Shown here piece after piece: positions 16,956 through 25,735 of a stretch of DNA of 64,000 nt. The stretch's first letter is position 1, and the number at the start of each line of letters is the position of its first letter. The position numbers were made by a program, and so were the translations under genes. This stretch comes from Streptomyces griseus subsp. griseus (GTDB lineage: Bacteria; Actinomycetota; Actinomycetes; Streptomycetales; Streptomycetaceae), in the NCBI RefSeq assembly GCF_003610995.1, contig NZ_CP032543.1, positions 5,704,001 to 5,768,000 on the forward strand, written 5' to 3'. Below the pieces are notes generated by a model. It searched no databases. It was not told where the DNA came from and saw only the letters and a program-made list of their open reading frames with translations.

Positions 16956-19817
16956 TCAGAGCCCGAGTTGTGAGCCGATCTCGGTGCGCGACGACACCCC
17001 CAGCTTCCTCAGGGCACGCGCCACATGGTGTTCGACCGTCCGGTGCGACAGGACAAGCTCGCGCGCGATCTCACGGTTGGAGAGGCCGAGCGAGGCCAGC
17101 CGGGCCACCGCCCGCTCCCGGGGCGAGAGATGGTCGCCGTACCCCAGGGCGCCGGGCCTGCGGACGGTGACCTGACCGTGTTCCCGCAGCCCGCGCTGGC
17201 AGCGCAGCACATCCCATACGGCGTCGATGTCCTGGTAGGCCGCGATCGCCTCGTGCAGGACGGTGCGCCCGCCCGCCGCCCCGGAAGCCAGCAGCAGGAG
17301 CCCCCACGCCTCCCTGACGTACGCGGCCTCGTAGGGGCGCTCCAAGGCCGCCCAGGCGTCGGCGGCGGACGCGTACAGGGCGTCGGACCCGCCGGTCCCG
17401 GCCTGCGCGCCGGTCGTGGTCGTGAGGAGCGCCCGGCAGGTCAGCAGGGCGGCCCGGGCGGCCGGCGCGTCCCGGCGGGCGATGCCGTCGGCCAGCTCCC
17501 CGACCAGGCAGTGGGCCTCCCCGGCCCGGCCGTCCCGGATCAGCGCCTGGACGGCCGGCGGCGCGAGGGCCGTCGCCCACACCCACGCACCGGTACGGCG
17601 GACGTGGTGCAGCGCCCCCTCCGCCGCCTGGACGGCTTGCGCGGGACGGTCGGCGGCGAGATGGACCCGCACCACGGCGGCCGCGGCGGAGGTCAGCACG
17701 ATGCCGGTGTCCAGCGCGGTCGTGCGGACGGCCCGCTCCAGGAGGCGCCGTGCCACAGCGGTCTGCCCCTTGGTGTGCAGATGCAGCATCCCGCAGACCA
17801 GGAGGGCCTCCGCGTGGAAGTCGGGCACGTCCCGGTACTGCTCCTCGGCGTGCTCGGCCCGCTCCAACAGCCCCGTCCACCGGCCGCGCGTGAAGGCGGT
17901 GAGCATGTCCGTGGTCTCGACGAACGCTTCGAGGTACGGGGCGTGGTTCGTCCGGACGGCCTGCCACGCCCGGCTCTGGAAGGCGCGGGCACGCTCCGGA
18001 TGGCCGAGGGCGGTCGCTGCACCTGCCAGATTGGCGTGGACCCTCGCCGCCGCCTCGCCGGTGATGGAGTCGGGCAGATCGTCCACCGCGTCCCAGGCCG
18101 ACGGGTCGCCCATCAGAGCCAGGGCGGTGGCACGGTTGGCCAGCACGGCCGAGCGCAGCTCCTCCTCGTCGACCCCGGGCAGCAGCCGCTCCGCCTCGGC
18201 CAGCAGCCGCCGGTGCTCGCCGACCGGCCACCCCTTCAGGGAGGGGATCGCGATGATCGCCAGAGCTCTTGCGGCCTGCCCCGTCGACACGGCGAGGAGA
18301 TCGGGAACGGCACGCGCTATCTCCTCCAGCGCCTCAAGACCGGAACCCGACTGGTTGCGCAGCAACAGACCGAGGAGGAGCCGGATCTCGCCGCTCGGCC
18401 CGGGGCCCAGGGAGCTCCGGTCGAGTACCTGCCGCAGGGCGGCGGGCACCTGCGGGCCGGTGCGGGCGTTCAGCGCGACCCGCGCCAGCTTCAGGGCGAT
18501 CCGGTCGCGGACGACGGCGGTGGGGCCGCCGCGCAGGGCGTCGAGATAGCGGTCCGTGGCCGTACCGGCGTCCCCGCCCCCGGCTGCCCGGTCCGCGGCC
18601 GCCTCCAGACACCGCACCGCCTGGGCGGGGCGCCCGGCCAGACGGTGGTGCTCGGCGATGCGTACGAGGGGGAGGGGGCTGGTACATCGGGCGAGGGCAC
18701 GGGCCGCCCGCAGGTGCAGTACGGGCCGTTCCGGTTCGGCGACCGCCTCGTACGCGGCTCTGCGCGCCAGCTCGTAGGGGAAGGCGTAGGCACCGTCCGC
18801 CGCCCGTACGACACCTTCTTTCAGAGCCGCGGCGAGCGCACTACGAGTCTCCTGCTCGTCCAGCCCCGCGACCGCTCCCAGCAGATGTACGGGTGCGGGG
18901 TCGCCGAGAACCACTGCCGCGGCCACCACCCGCCGCGCGTCCGAAGGAAGATGACGCAGCCGCTCCACCACCAGACGGCGCACGGACGCAGGCAGAGGCA
19001 CTTCCGGTTCCCCTGAAGTCCCGCCAGGGCACGCCGTGGCGTCGGGCCACTCCCGTAGCACCTCTTCGATCACGTACGGGAGACCGCCCGTCCACCGGTG
19101 CAGCCGCTCGGCGAACTCCTCCGACACGGCCTGCACGCCGAGCAGGCACGCGGCCATCGCGCCGGTCTCCGTCACCGGCAGCGGGGACAGGTGCCGTTCG
19201 GCCACCACCACATGGGCCGGTGGGCGCAGCGGGAAGGGGAGCTGGTCGATTCCCTCCGCATCGGTGTGGGGGACGGTCCCACTGCGCGCGGTGAGGGCGA
19301 GTCCCAGGTGGGGCGGCGGGTCGGCGATGAGCGTACGGAGGAAGGCGGCCGTGGACACGTCGGCCCACTGGAGGTCCTCCACAGCCAGAACCACCCTCCC
19401 CAGGGAAGCGGTCAACGCGCACAGGGCCCGGAGAACCTGGTGGTGCCGGGCGTGCGGATCGTCCGGAGGGGGTGGTGCGGGCGGCAGGAGGTGCGCGAGG
19501 TCGGGCAGCAGCCCGCGCAGTGCGCCGGTCAGCGGTGGCAGGTCTCCCGGACGAGGTCTGCAGAGCCTCAACGCGTCCATGAAGGGTGCGAACGGGATAG
19601 TGGCGTCCGGCTCCTGACATCGGGCGACGAGGACGAGGGAGTCCGACGACGCTGTCCGCGTGAGGAGTTCGCGGACCAGCCGGCTCTTTCCCACCCCCGC
19701 CTCGCCGGTGATCACCACGACGGCGGGGCGGCGTTCGAGCCTCGTACGCAGATCGTCCAGGAGCGTGGCGCGTCCGATGAGGAGTCCGGGGACGGAGGTC
19801 GGGGAGTCGGCGTTCAC
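16956..19817 (-). CDS. Large ATP-binding LuxR-family (LAL) transcriptional regulator
   Basis: A 953-residue regulator of the LAL/MalT-like type. It has an N-terminal P-loop ATPase domain (GEAGVGKS at residues 38-45, LVLAVEDLQWAD as Walker B region), a long alpha-solenoid middle of TPR-like helices, and a C-terminal LuxR helix-turn-helix (LSPRERAVARLASLGLSNRE then HRTVEHHVARALRKLGV). Such proteins are typically pathway-specific activators, often in secondary metabolism or maltose-type sugar use. No biosynthetic cluster adjoins it here, so its target is unknown; neighbours are an SDR and a secreted subtilase. Confidence 0.93.
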   Translation of the reverse strand: MNADSPTSVPGLLIGRATLLDDLRTRLERRPAVVVITGEAGVGKSRLVRELLTRTASSDSLVLVARCQEPDATIPFAPFMDALRLCRPRPGDLPPLTGALRGLLPDLAHLLPPAPPPPDDPHARHHQVLRALCALTASLGRVVLAVEDLQWADVSTAAFLRTLIADPPPHLGLALTARSGTVPHTDAEGIDQLPFPLRPPAHVVVAERHLSPLPVTETGAMAACLLGVQAVSEEFAERLHRWTGGLPYVIEEVLREWPDATACPGGTSGEPEVPLPASVRRLVVERLRHLPSDARRVVAAAVVLGDPAPVHLLGAVAGLDEQETRSALAAALKEGVVRAADGAYAFPYELARRAAYEAVAEPERPVLHLRAARALARCTSPLPLVRIAEHHRLAGRPAQAVRCLEAAADRAAGGGDAGTATDRYLDALRGGPTAVVRDRIALKLARVALNARTGPQVPAALRQVLDRSSLGPGPSGEIRLLLGLLLRNQSGSGLEALEEIARAVPDLLAVSTGQAARALAIIAIPSLKGWPVGEHRRLLAEAERLLPGVDEEELRSAVLANRATALALMGDPSAWDAVDDLPDSITGEAAARVHANLAGAATALGHPERARAFQSRAWQAVRTNHAPYLEAFVETTDMLTAFTRGRWTGLLERAEHAEEQYRDVPDFHAEALLVCGMLHLHTKGQTAVARRLLERAVRTTALDTGIVLTSAAAAVVRVHLAADRPAQAVQAAEGALHHVRRTGAWVWATALAPPAVQALIRDGRAGEAHCLVGELADGIARRDAPAARAALLTCRALLTTTTGAQAGTGGSDALYASAADAWAALERPYEAAYVREAWGLLLLASGAAGGRTVLHEAIAAYQDIDAVWDVLRCQRGLREHGQVTVRRPGALGYGDHLSPRERAVARLASLGLSNREIARELVLSHRTVEHHVARALRKLGVSSRTEIGSQLGL

Positions 19818-20205
19818 GGCTTCCTTCCGCTTCCTTCCGCACCCGTGGGCGGCATGGGCATGACGGACGGGCGGGTTCGGCCGGGCCGCCCGGCGGCCTC
19901 ATGATGGCTCTTCGCGACGGTGGTGGAAAGGGGAGTGACGCCTGCGGCGCATGTGCGGGCGCCGCAGGCGTCCCCCGTCCGGCCGGTGAGCGCGCGGAGA
20001 GGCATCGCCGGCCGGTGTGCCGGGATCCACCAGGGTTCGGGACCGTGGACCACCGGCAGTTCGGTGGGGCGGGCGTGCCGGGAGCCGGTGAGCACTCCGG
20101 GGTGTGCCGGGAGCCGGTAAGGACTCCGGGGTGCTCCCGGCGTGAGTCCAGGACTCCGTGGTGCTCCCGCCGTCGGTCAGGCCCTCGGAGTGCTTCCGGC
20201 CTCGG
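19818..20205. other. Intergenic region between LAL regulator and subtilase
   Basis: These 388 bases hold the LAL upstream region and, nearer the subtilase 3' end, a degenerate 29-bp tandem repeat (separate entry). A 93-codon minus-strand frame from 20095 has no ribosome site or recognisable content and is not called. No terminator with a clear stem was found for the subtilase other than whatever the repeats may form. Confidence 0.5.
20075..20205 (+). repeat. Degenerate 29-bp tandem repeat
   Basis: Two near-identical 29-bp copies begin with GTGCCGGGAGCCGGT and end with ACTCCGGGGT (20075-20103 and 20104-20132). Three decaying copies follow, recognisable by the (G)CTCCCG...GGACTCC pattern, to the subtilase stop. 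It lies immediately downstream of the subtilase gene. Confidence 0.75.
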
Positions 20206-21795
20206 TCAGAACTTCAGCGACCAGGAGTTCAGCGTGCCGGTGTCGTTGACCCAGTTGTCGCTCACCCGCAGCTTCCAGGTGCCGGAGGCCGGCTTGGCGG
20301 CGGCGTTCACGGTGAAGGTCCCGCGTACGTCGTCCGCGCTGTCGTTGGCGTTGTAGTCCTTGAGCCGGAAGGCACCGCCGTCGGGGGCGACGAGATCGAC
20401 CCGCAGGTCACCGCGGAAGGTGTGCTGGATGTCGACCGTGACGGAGAGCGTCGCGGGCGCGTTGCCCGTGATGCCGCTGACGGTGATCGGGGACTCGACG
20501 GTCGAGTTGTCGCGGATCGGATGGGCGGTGGTGTTCTCGAAGGTCTTGCCGGTGGGCGGAGGCGTGGTGCCGTCGTTCGGGATGTACAGCAGGCGGTTGG
20601 GCGAGCCGGTCTTCGCGTCGGTGACCTTGTTCGGGGTGGCGTCGGCGATCAGCCGGTCGTGGACCTGCTTGGGCGTCCAGGACGGGTTGGCGGAGAGGAT
20701 GAGGGCTGCCGCGCCGGCCACGTGCGGGGAGGCCATGGAGGTGCCGCCGTCGGAGCGGGAGCCGGTGTCGTTGAGGTGGGAGGCCGAGACGATGTCGGAG
20801 CCGGGGCCGAAGAGGTCCAGGCAGGTCCCGTGGTTGGAGGACTTGCCGCTCGGCCAGATCGACCGGGCGTCACGGCTGTCGGTGGCGCCGACGGTCACCG
20901 CGCTCGGCACGGCCGCCGGGGAGGTGTCGCAGGCGTTGGCCCCGTCGTTGCCCGCGGCGACGACGTAGGTGACGCCGGAGGCGATCGACTTGGCCAGCGC
21001 GTCGTCGACCGAGGACGTCCGCCCACCGCCGATGCTCATGTTGGCGACCGCCGGCTTGACCGCGTTCTTCGTCACCCAGTCGATGCCCGCCAGCACGGGG
21101 GCCCAGGTGGAGCCGGAGGAGCCCTGGCAGTTGAGGACCCGTACGCCCACGAGCTTCACGGCTTTGGCGACGCCGTACGTCGCGCCGCCGACCGTGCCCG
21201 CCACATGGGTGCCGTGCCCGTTGCAGTCCTGGGCGACGGAATCGTTGTCTATGAAGTCGTAGCCGCTGACCGCCCGGCCGCCGAACTCCTGGTGCGAGGT
21301 GCGTATCCCGGTGTCGAGGACGTAGGCCGTCACATTGGAGGCGGTGTTGGGGTACGTGAACTTCCGGTCGCCCGGCAGATCACGCTGGTCGATACGGTCC
21401 AGGCCCCAGGTCGGGTCGTTCTGGGTGCCCAGGGCGTACGCGACTCCGTCGGCCTCCACCCGGGCGACGGAGGGGTCGGCGGCCAGTCGCCGGGCCTGGC
21501 CCTCGTCGGCCTTCACGGAGAAGCCGCGCAGGGCGGCGGTGTAGGTGTGGCCGACCTTTCCGCCGTGCCGGCCGGCGAGGGATCTCGCCACCTTGTCCAC
21601 ATCCGCCCGCGCCACCGAGTCCTTGAACGTGACGATGTACGAGCCCGCCACCGCGCCCGCCCGGTCAGCGCCCAGGATGCGGCCTTCGGACGGCGGGGGC
21701 GTGGGTGCCGCCCCCGCCGTACCGGCGCCGACGATCAGTGCGCCGACGGCACACGCGGCAGCGGCTGCACGCCACACCGCAGCTTGAGACACCAT
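20206..21795 (-). CDS. Secreted subtilisin-like serine protease (S8) with P-domain
   Basis: Extracellular preproprotease of 529 residues. A Sec signal peptide (residues 1-30, ending AGTAGAA) is followed by an I9-type inhibitor propeptide (about 35-120, SYIVTFKDSVARADVDKVA). The catalytic domain has D161 (LDTGIRT), H194 (GHGTHVAG) and S353 (GGTSMASPHVAGAA). A proprotein-convertase P/homoB domain (about 435-529) follows a PPPTG linker. The start at 21795 is supported by a strong ribosome site, AGGAGGA, 6 bases upstream. It likely degrades extracellular protein during growth on complex substrates. It is transcribed away from recA. Confidence 0.95.
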   Translation of the reverse strand: MVSQAAVWRAAAAACAVGALIVGAGTAGAAPTPPPSEGRILGADRAGAVAGSYIVTFKDSVARADVDKVARSLAGRHGGKVGHTYTAALRGFSVKADEGQARRLAADPSVARVEADGVAYALGTQNDPTWGLDRIDQRDLPGDRKFTYPNTASNVTAYVLDTGIRTSHQEFGGRAVSGYDFIDNDSVAQDCNGHGTHVAGTVGGATYGVAKAVKLVGVRVLNCQGSSGSTWAPVLAGIDWVTKNAVKPAVANMSIGGGRTSSVDDALAKSIASGVTYVVAAGNDGANACDTSPAAVPSAVTVGATDSRDARSIWPSGKSSNHGTCLDLFGPGSDIVSASHLNDTGSRSDGGTSMASPHVAGAAALILSANPSWTPKQVHDRLIADATPNKVTDAKTGSPNRLLYIPNDGTTPPPTGKTFENTTAHPIRDNSTVESPITVSGITGNAPATLSVTVDIQHTFRGDLRVDLVAPDGGAFRLKDYNANDSADDVRGTFTVNAAAKPASGTWKLRVSDNWVNDTGTLNSWSLKF

Positions 21796-22034
21796 GCGAT
21801 TCCTCCTGAGGGGTTGGCCCGGACCGGCTCCGGTCCGGACTGGGCCCGCGCACGGCGAACACCGGGCACGGGCGAAGGAAGGGGCACGGCGGAGGCTCCG
21901 GACGATGGGCCGTCGACCTCGCACGGCGGATGCCGGTCTTGGGGGCCGGCAGATGCGCGAGGGGGCGGAGCCACCGCCGCCTCACGAAGAATCGATCCAT
22001 GGGGGCAGGTCGAACAATGCGTAGGTGTACCCAA

Positions 22035-22124
22035 CCGTTCCGACCGCCCGGACCTCACCGTTCCGACCGCCGGACCTCACCGTTCGGCCGTCCGGTCCTC
22101 GCCGTCCCGGCCGTCCGGACCCGG
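22035..22124 (+). repeat. Four degenerate 22-23-bp tandem copies upstream of recA
   Basis: Copies at 22035-22057, 22058-22079, 22080-22101 and 22102-22124 share CCGTTCCGACCGCC-GGACCTCA; the first two differ by one base, the last two are more diverged. They lie about 180 bases upstream of the recA promoters. No coding or regulatory role is evident. Confidence 0.75.
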
Positions 22125-22202
22125 CGCGTGGCGGCAGCGATCACCGACGCCGGCCTGGAGCGGCGGGGCACATTCCGGCCTGCGGAGACCCGCGTGGTGC
22201 GC

Positions 22203-22229
22203 TTGACACCAAAATCGAACATCCATTCT
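22203..22229 (+). promoter_or_regulatory. Upstream recA promoter element with SOS-like (LexA/Cheo-type) site
   Basis: TTGACA at 22203-22208 is a good -35. CGAACATCCATTCT at 22216-22229 overlaps the spacer and -10 region. It keeps the CGAAC half-site of the actinobacterial SOS box (CGAAC-N4-GTTCG), while the right half is degenerate (ATTCT). A GAAC-N4-ATTC element of this kind is known upstream of Streptomyces recA genes. LexA binding should be weaker than at the lexA box. Confidence 0.6.
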
Positions 22230-22302
22230 CATGGATTTCGGCCGGGTTTTTCCGGGGCCCGACCGTGGAGTTGTCCACAGGCCGGGAGGACGTCGAGGCC
22301 CA

Positions 22303-22325
22303 TTGTCAGTGGCAGGGGTTAGCGT
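22303..22325 (+). promoter_or_regulatory. RecA-NDp promoter of recA
   Basis: TTGTCAGTG (22303-22311), 8 bases, then TAGCGT (22320-22325): a full match to TTGTCRGTG-N8-TANNNT. This promoter class was defined on Streptomyces rimosus and mycobacterial recA and works independently of RecA/LexA. Predicted initiation at about 22332 leaves a leader of about 37 bases before the ATG. Confidence 0.9.
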
Positions 22326-22368
22326 CTTTGACGTGAAGCGATCGACTCAAGCAAATCGGGTGGAACCC

Positions 22369-23499
22369 ATGGCAGGAACCGACCGCGAGAAGGCGCTGGA
22401 CGCCGCACTCGCACAGATTGAACGACAGTTCGGCAAGGGCGCGGTGATGCGCCTCGGTGAGCGGCCCAACGAGCCCATCGAGGTGATCCCCACGGGATCG
22501 ACGGCCCTGGACGTGGCGCTGGGCGTCGGCGGTCTGCCGCGTGGCCGTGTGGTGGAGGTGTACGGGCCGGAGTCCTCCGGTAAGACGACGCTGACGCTGC
22601 ACGCCGTGGCGAACGCGCAGAAGCTCGGCGGTTCGGTGGCGTTCATCGACGCCGAGCACGCGCTGGACCCGGAGTACGCCAAGAAGCTCGGCGTGGACAT
22701 CGACAGCCTCATCCTGTCCCAGCCGGACAACGGTGAGCAGGCGCTGGAGATCGTCGACATGCTGGTCCGCTCCGGTGCCCTGGACCTGATCGTGATCGAC
22801 TCCGTCGCGGCCCTGGTGCCCCGTGCGGAGATCGAGGGCGAGATGGGTGACTCGCACGTGGGTCTCCAGGCCCGTCTGATGAGCCAGGCCCTCCGTAAGA
22901 TCACCAGCGCGCTCAACCAGTCGAAGACGACGGCGATCTTCATCAACCAGCTGCGCGAGAAGATCGGGGTGATGTTCGGTTCGCCGGAGACCACGACCGG
23001 TGGCCGGGCGCTGAAGTTCTACGCGTCGGTGCGTCTGGACATCCGGCGGATCGAGACGCTGAAGGACGGGACCGACGCGGTCGGCAACCGGACCCGGGTC
23101 AAGGTCGTCAAGAACAAGGTGGCGCCGCCGTTCAAGCAGGCGGAGTTCGACATCCTCTACGGGCAGGGCATCAGCCGTGAGGGCGGGCTGATCGACATGG
23201 GCGTGGAGCACGGCTTCGTCCGCAAGGCCGGCGCCTGGTACACGTACGAGGGCGACCAGCTCGGCCAGGGCAAGGAGAACGCCCGCAACTTCCTCAAGGA
23301 CAACCCCGACCTCGCCAACGAGATCGAGAAGAAGATCCTCGAGAAGCTCGGCGTCGGCGTCCGGCCGGAGGCCGAGCCCACCGAGCCCGGTGCGGAAGGA
23401 GCGGCGGCCGCGGGGGCGACGGCGGAGGGTGCGGCGAAGCCGGTGACCGCTGCGGCCACCAAGGCGAAGCCGGCCAAGACCGCGGCGGCCAAGAGCTAG
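22369..23499 (+). CDS. recA: Recombinase RecA
   Basis: DNA strand-exchange ATPase and LexA co-protease, 376 residues (about 374 in S. coelicolor). Walker A GPESSGKT is at residues 66-73 and Walker B (LDLIVIDS) near residue 145. The DNA-binding loop regions ([17 protein letters not shown]) are intact. The C-terminal 45 residues form an Ala/Lys-rich tail ([12 protein letters not shown]) typical of Streptomyces RecA. The ATG at 22369 with GGGTGGA upstream is used. An in-frame GTG at 22333 coincides with the predicted NDp transcription start and could give a leaderless form 12 residues longer. recX follows after 3 bases. Confidence 0.99.
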   Translation: MAGTDREKALDAALAQIERQFGKGAVMRLGERPNEPIEVIPTGSTALDVALGVGGLPRGRVVEVYGPESSGKTTLTLHAVANAQKLGGSVAFIDAEHALDPEYAKKLGVDIDSLILSQPDNGEQALEIVDMLVRSGALDLIVIDSVAALVPRAEIEGEMGDSHVGLQARLMSQALRKITSALNQSKTTAIFINQLREKIGVMFGSPETTTGGRALKFYASVRLDIRRIETLKDGTDAVGNRTRVKVVKNKVAPPFKQAEFDILYGQGISREGGLIDMGVEHGFVRKAGAWYTYEGDQLGQGKENARNFLKDNPDLANEIEKKILEKLGVGVRPEAEPTEPGAEGAAAAGATAEGAAKPVTAAATKAKPAKTAAAKS

Positions 23500-23502
23500 G
23501 CC

Positions 23503-24273
23503 GTGACACGTCGTACGGAGTGGCCGGGAGGCCCCGCCGAGCCCGGAGACGGCCCCGAATTCGCCGGCGGACCCACCGACGGGTCCGCCTACGAGCCGGG
23601 GACCGGTCGCGGGGGGCGGTCCGGGCGCCGCTCACACGGGGGAGCGGACGCGGGGGCCGGGTTCGGCGAAGGCGCGGGCCGCCGTGCCCGCTCCACCACC
23701 AGGAGCAGCGGCTCCCCTTCCTCGTCGAGGGCCGAGCAGGGGGAGCCGCGTGACCGGCGGGACAAGGGGGAGCCGCGGGACCCGGTGGAGCAGGCGCGCA
23801 ACATCTGTCTGCGCCTGCTCACCGGGACGCCGAGAACGCGCAAGCAGCTCGCGGACGCCCTGCGTAAGCGGGAGATCCCGGACGAGGCTGCCGAGGAAGT
23901 CCTCGCACGCTTCGAGGACGTCGGGCTGATCGACGACGCGGCCTTCGCCGGGGCATGGGTGGAGTCCCGGCACCACGGCCGGGGGCTCGCGCGCCGCGCC
24001 CTCGTCCGTGAGCTGCGGACGAAGGGCGTGGACTCCGCCGTGATCGACGAGGCGGTCGGCCGACTCGACACCGACCAGGAGGAGGAGCGGGCCCGGGAGC
24101 TGGTGGCCCGCAAGCTCCGCTCCACCCGGGGCCTGGACCGCGACAAGCGGCTCCGCCGCCTCGCGGGCATGCTCGCCCGCAAGGGGTACGGGGAGGGCAT
24201 GGCCCTGCGGGTGGTGCGCCAGGCGCTGGAGGAGGAGGGCGAGGACACGGAGGGGCTGGACGAGCCGTTCTGA
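23503..24273 (+). CDS. recX: RecA regulatory protein RecX with long N-terminal extension
   Basis: Modulator that inhibits RecA filament growth and co-protease activity. The RecX core of three-helix repeats begins at about residue 95 (ICLRLLTGTPRTRKQLADAL) and runs to near the end, with typical blocks such as DDAAFAGAWVESRHHGRGLA. The first 90 or so residues are Gly/Arg/Ser-rich and probably disordered, so the protein is longer (256) than the usual 150-200. The GTG start lies 3 bases after the recA stop, so expression is coupled to recA. Confidence 0.95.
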   Translation: MTRRTEWPGGPAEPGDGPEFAGGPTDGSAYEPGTGRGGRSGRRSHGGADAGAGFGEGAGRRARSTTRSSGSPSSSRAEQGEPRDRRDKGEPRDPVEQARNICLRLLTGTPRTRKQLADALRKREIPDEAAEEVLARFEDVGLIDDAAFAGAWVESRHHGRGLARRALVRELRTKGVDSAVIDEAVGRLDTDQEEERARELVARKLRSTRGLDRDKRLRRLAGMLARKGYGEGMALRVVRQALEEEGEDTEGLDEPF

Positions 24274-24307
24274 GAAGGCTTGCTGGTCTGGGAGGTCCTC
24301 TTGATCT

Positions 24308-24359
24308 GCAAGGACTGTCTGCGAGGACCGTCTGCAAGGACTGTCTGCGAGGACTGTCT
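24308..24359 (+). repeat. Four 13-bp tandem repeats after recX
   Basis: Four head-to-tail copies of GCRAGGAYYGTCT lie at 24308-24320, 24321-24333, 24334-24346 and 24347-24359. Copies 1 and 3 are identical; copies 2 and 4 differ from them by one or two bases. The array sits in the convergent gap between recX and the DUF6197 gene. No clear terminator stem was seen in this gap. Confidence 0.9.
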
Positions 24360-24466
24360 GAGGGGAGCGGCCGTTCTGCGGGGGAGAGTGGGAGCAGCCG
24401 TTCCGTGGAGAGCGGGGGACGGAGGCAGGTCTGAGGAATCCGGGGGACGGAGGGTCCGCCGGGCCG

Positions 24467-25153
24467 TCAGTGTCCGGCGGCGGCTGCTCTGCGTGCGGCC
24501 GCGTCGACCAGGGCCAGCGCGTCCGCGGCGGTGCGGCCCGGCGCGCGGTTCCATGGGCCGATCAGCCCGGGCCACCCCTGGGCGCGGAGCTCGGTGATCA
24601 GCCAGGCGCCGGCCCGGTTCACGGTGGCGGGGGAGCCGTAGCCGAGCCGGTGCGCGGTGAGCAGCGCGCCACAGACGCAGCGGGCCCCACGGGCGTTGCG
24701 CAGCCGGTACGGCGTGTTCTGCCAGCCCCACTCGGCCAGGATCTGCCGTGCGTAGCCGAGGTGGACGGAGGGCCGCAGGTCTCCCTGCCCGACCCGCCGC
24801 CAGCCATGGACGCGATCGGGCAGGACCGCCCCCAGCCGGCCGGGGAGCGGACGCTCAGGTGGAGGCGCCGCCGGCAGTGTCCGCAACGCGTCGTCGATGA
24901 GCTGGTCGACGGGGACGGAGAGCAGGCCCCGCCAGTCCAAAGGCGGCCGGCCGGGTGTCTGTTCCGGTGCCGAGGGCTGTGCGTGGCCCGGTTCCGTACG
25001 CTCCGCCGGGGGCGGCCCGGGTTCGGGGGCGGTGAGTTCCCACCCCGCGACGATGCTCTGCCACGCCTGGGTGTCGTGCAGTTGTGCCGCCTGGGCGTCC
25101 AGCTGGTCGGGAGTGAGAACAGGGTTCGCCATAAGTGCGTCATCTCCGTACAT
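24467..25153 (-). CDS. DUF6197 family protein
   Basis: A 228-residue protein whose C-terminal half matches the actinobacterial DUF6197 pattern: ILAEWGWQNTPYRLRNARG, RCVCGALLTAHRLGYGS and WNRAPGRTAADALALVDAAA. The N-terminal half is Pro/Glu-rich with a short helical start (LTPDQLDAQAAQLHDTQAWQ). The function is unknown. The ATG at 25153 has GAGG at good spacing; an internal ATG at 25132 is the alternative. It is convergent with recX, with a tandem repeat in the gap. Confidence 0.75.
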   Translation of the reverse strand: MYGDDALMANPVLTPDQLDAQAAQLHDTQAWQSIVAGWELTAPEPGPPPAERTEPGHAQPSAPEQTPGRPPLDWRGLLSVPVDQLIDDALRTLPAAPPPERPLPGRLGAVLPDRVHGWRRVGQGDLRPSVHLGYARQILAEWGWQNTPYRLRNARGARCVCGALLTAHRLGYGSPATVNRAGAWLITELRAQGWPGLIGPWNRAPGRTAADALALVDAAARRAAAAGH

Positions 25154-25267
25154 TTCGCCTCTGTCTGAAGCGAATGTCGGTCGCGCACGGCGATGGCTCT
25201 ACCGGAGTGTGGCGTTCGGGTGTGTCTCTCCCGTTCAGAAACGGGTGTGTCTGTCCCGTTCAGAAAA

Positions 25268-25307
25268 GGGAGGGGCGGCCACGTCACGCCCGTGGCCGCC
25301 CCCTCCC
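25268..25307 (-). terminator. Terminator of the cysteine dioxygenase-rhodanese operon
   Basis: A 16-bp stem with one bulged base (GGGAGGGGCGGCCACG / CGTGGCCGCCCCCTCCC on the plus strand) has a 7-base loop. Read on the minus strand it is followed by CTTTTCTG. It lies 15 bases past the rhodanese stop. Confidence 0.85.
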
Positions 25308-25321
25308 TCACCGGCTCGGCA

Positions 25322-25735
25322 TCAGCCGTCGGCGGCGCCCGGGGTCACCGGGAGGCCGGCCGCACGCCAGGCCTGGAAGCCGCCGATGAGATCGGTGGAG
25401 CGGTGCAGCCCGAGTTGGCGCAGCGACGCCACCGCGAGGCTGGACGCGTACCCCTCGTTGCAGATGACGACGACCGGGAGGTCGTGGCTCACCGCCTCGG
25501 CGGCGCGGTGGCTGCCCTGCGGGTCGAGGCGCCACTCCAGTTCGTTGCGCTCCACGACCAGCGCACCCGGGATGAGCCCGTCCCGCTCGCGGAGGGCCGC
25601 GTACCGGATGTCCACCAGCAGCGCCCCGTCCGTCGCCGCCGCTGCCGCCTCCTGCGGGCCGATCCGCTCGTAGCCGGTCCGGACCCGCTCCAGCAGCTCG
25701 TCGATGCCCACGCGCTCGGGCCCGTCGGCGCTCAC
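25322..25735 (-). CDS. Rhodanese-like domain protein
   Basis: Single-domain sulfurtransferase-like protein of 137 residues. The active-site loop is CNEGYAS with the catalytic cysteine near residue 90, and the typical GGFQAWRAAGLPV ending is present. It may move sulfane sulfur or act in sulfide/persulfide handling. Its GTG start overlaps the TGA of the cysteine dioxygenase gene (GTGA), so both are made together from one message. The pairing suggests the operon oxidises cysteine and deals with released sulfur species; that pathway is inferred. Confidence 0.9.
   Translation of the reverse strand: MSADGPERVGIDELLERVRTGYERIGPQEAAAAATDGALLVDIRYAALRERDGLIPGALVVERNELEWRLDPQGSHRAAEAVSHDLPVVVICNEGYASSLAVASLRQLGLHRSTDLIGGFQAWRAAGLPVTPGAADG

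Larger units (their letters stand above)
21796..22368. other. Divergent intergenic region, subtilase to recA
   Basis: This 573-base gap holds the subtilase ribosome site and promoter region on the minus strand. A degenerate 22-23-bp tandem repeat lies at 22035-22124. The recA control region (22203-22369) follows, with a TTGACA promoter, an SOS-like element and a RecA-NDp promoter. No gene was seen between 21796 and 22332. Confidence 0.6.

Noticed and set aside
19814..20095. 93-codon minus-strand frame before the LAL regulator
   Set aside because: No ribosome site, overlaps the LAL start, and composition is not protein-like.
24308..24359. Tandem repeats considered as a CRISPR array
   Set aside because: Units are 13 bp and contiguous with no spacers, and no cas genes are near.
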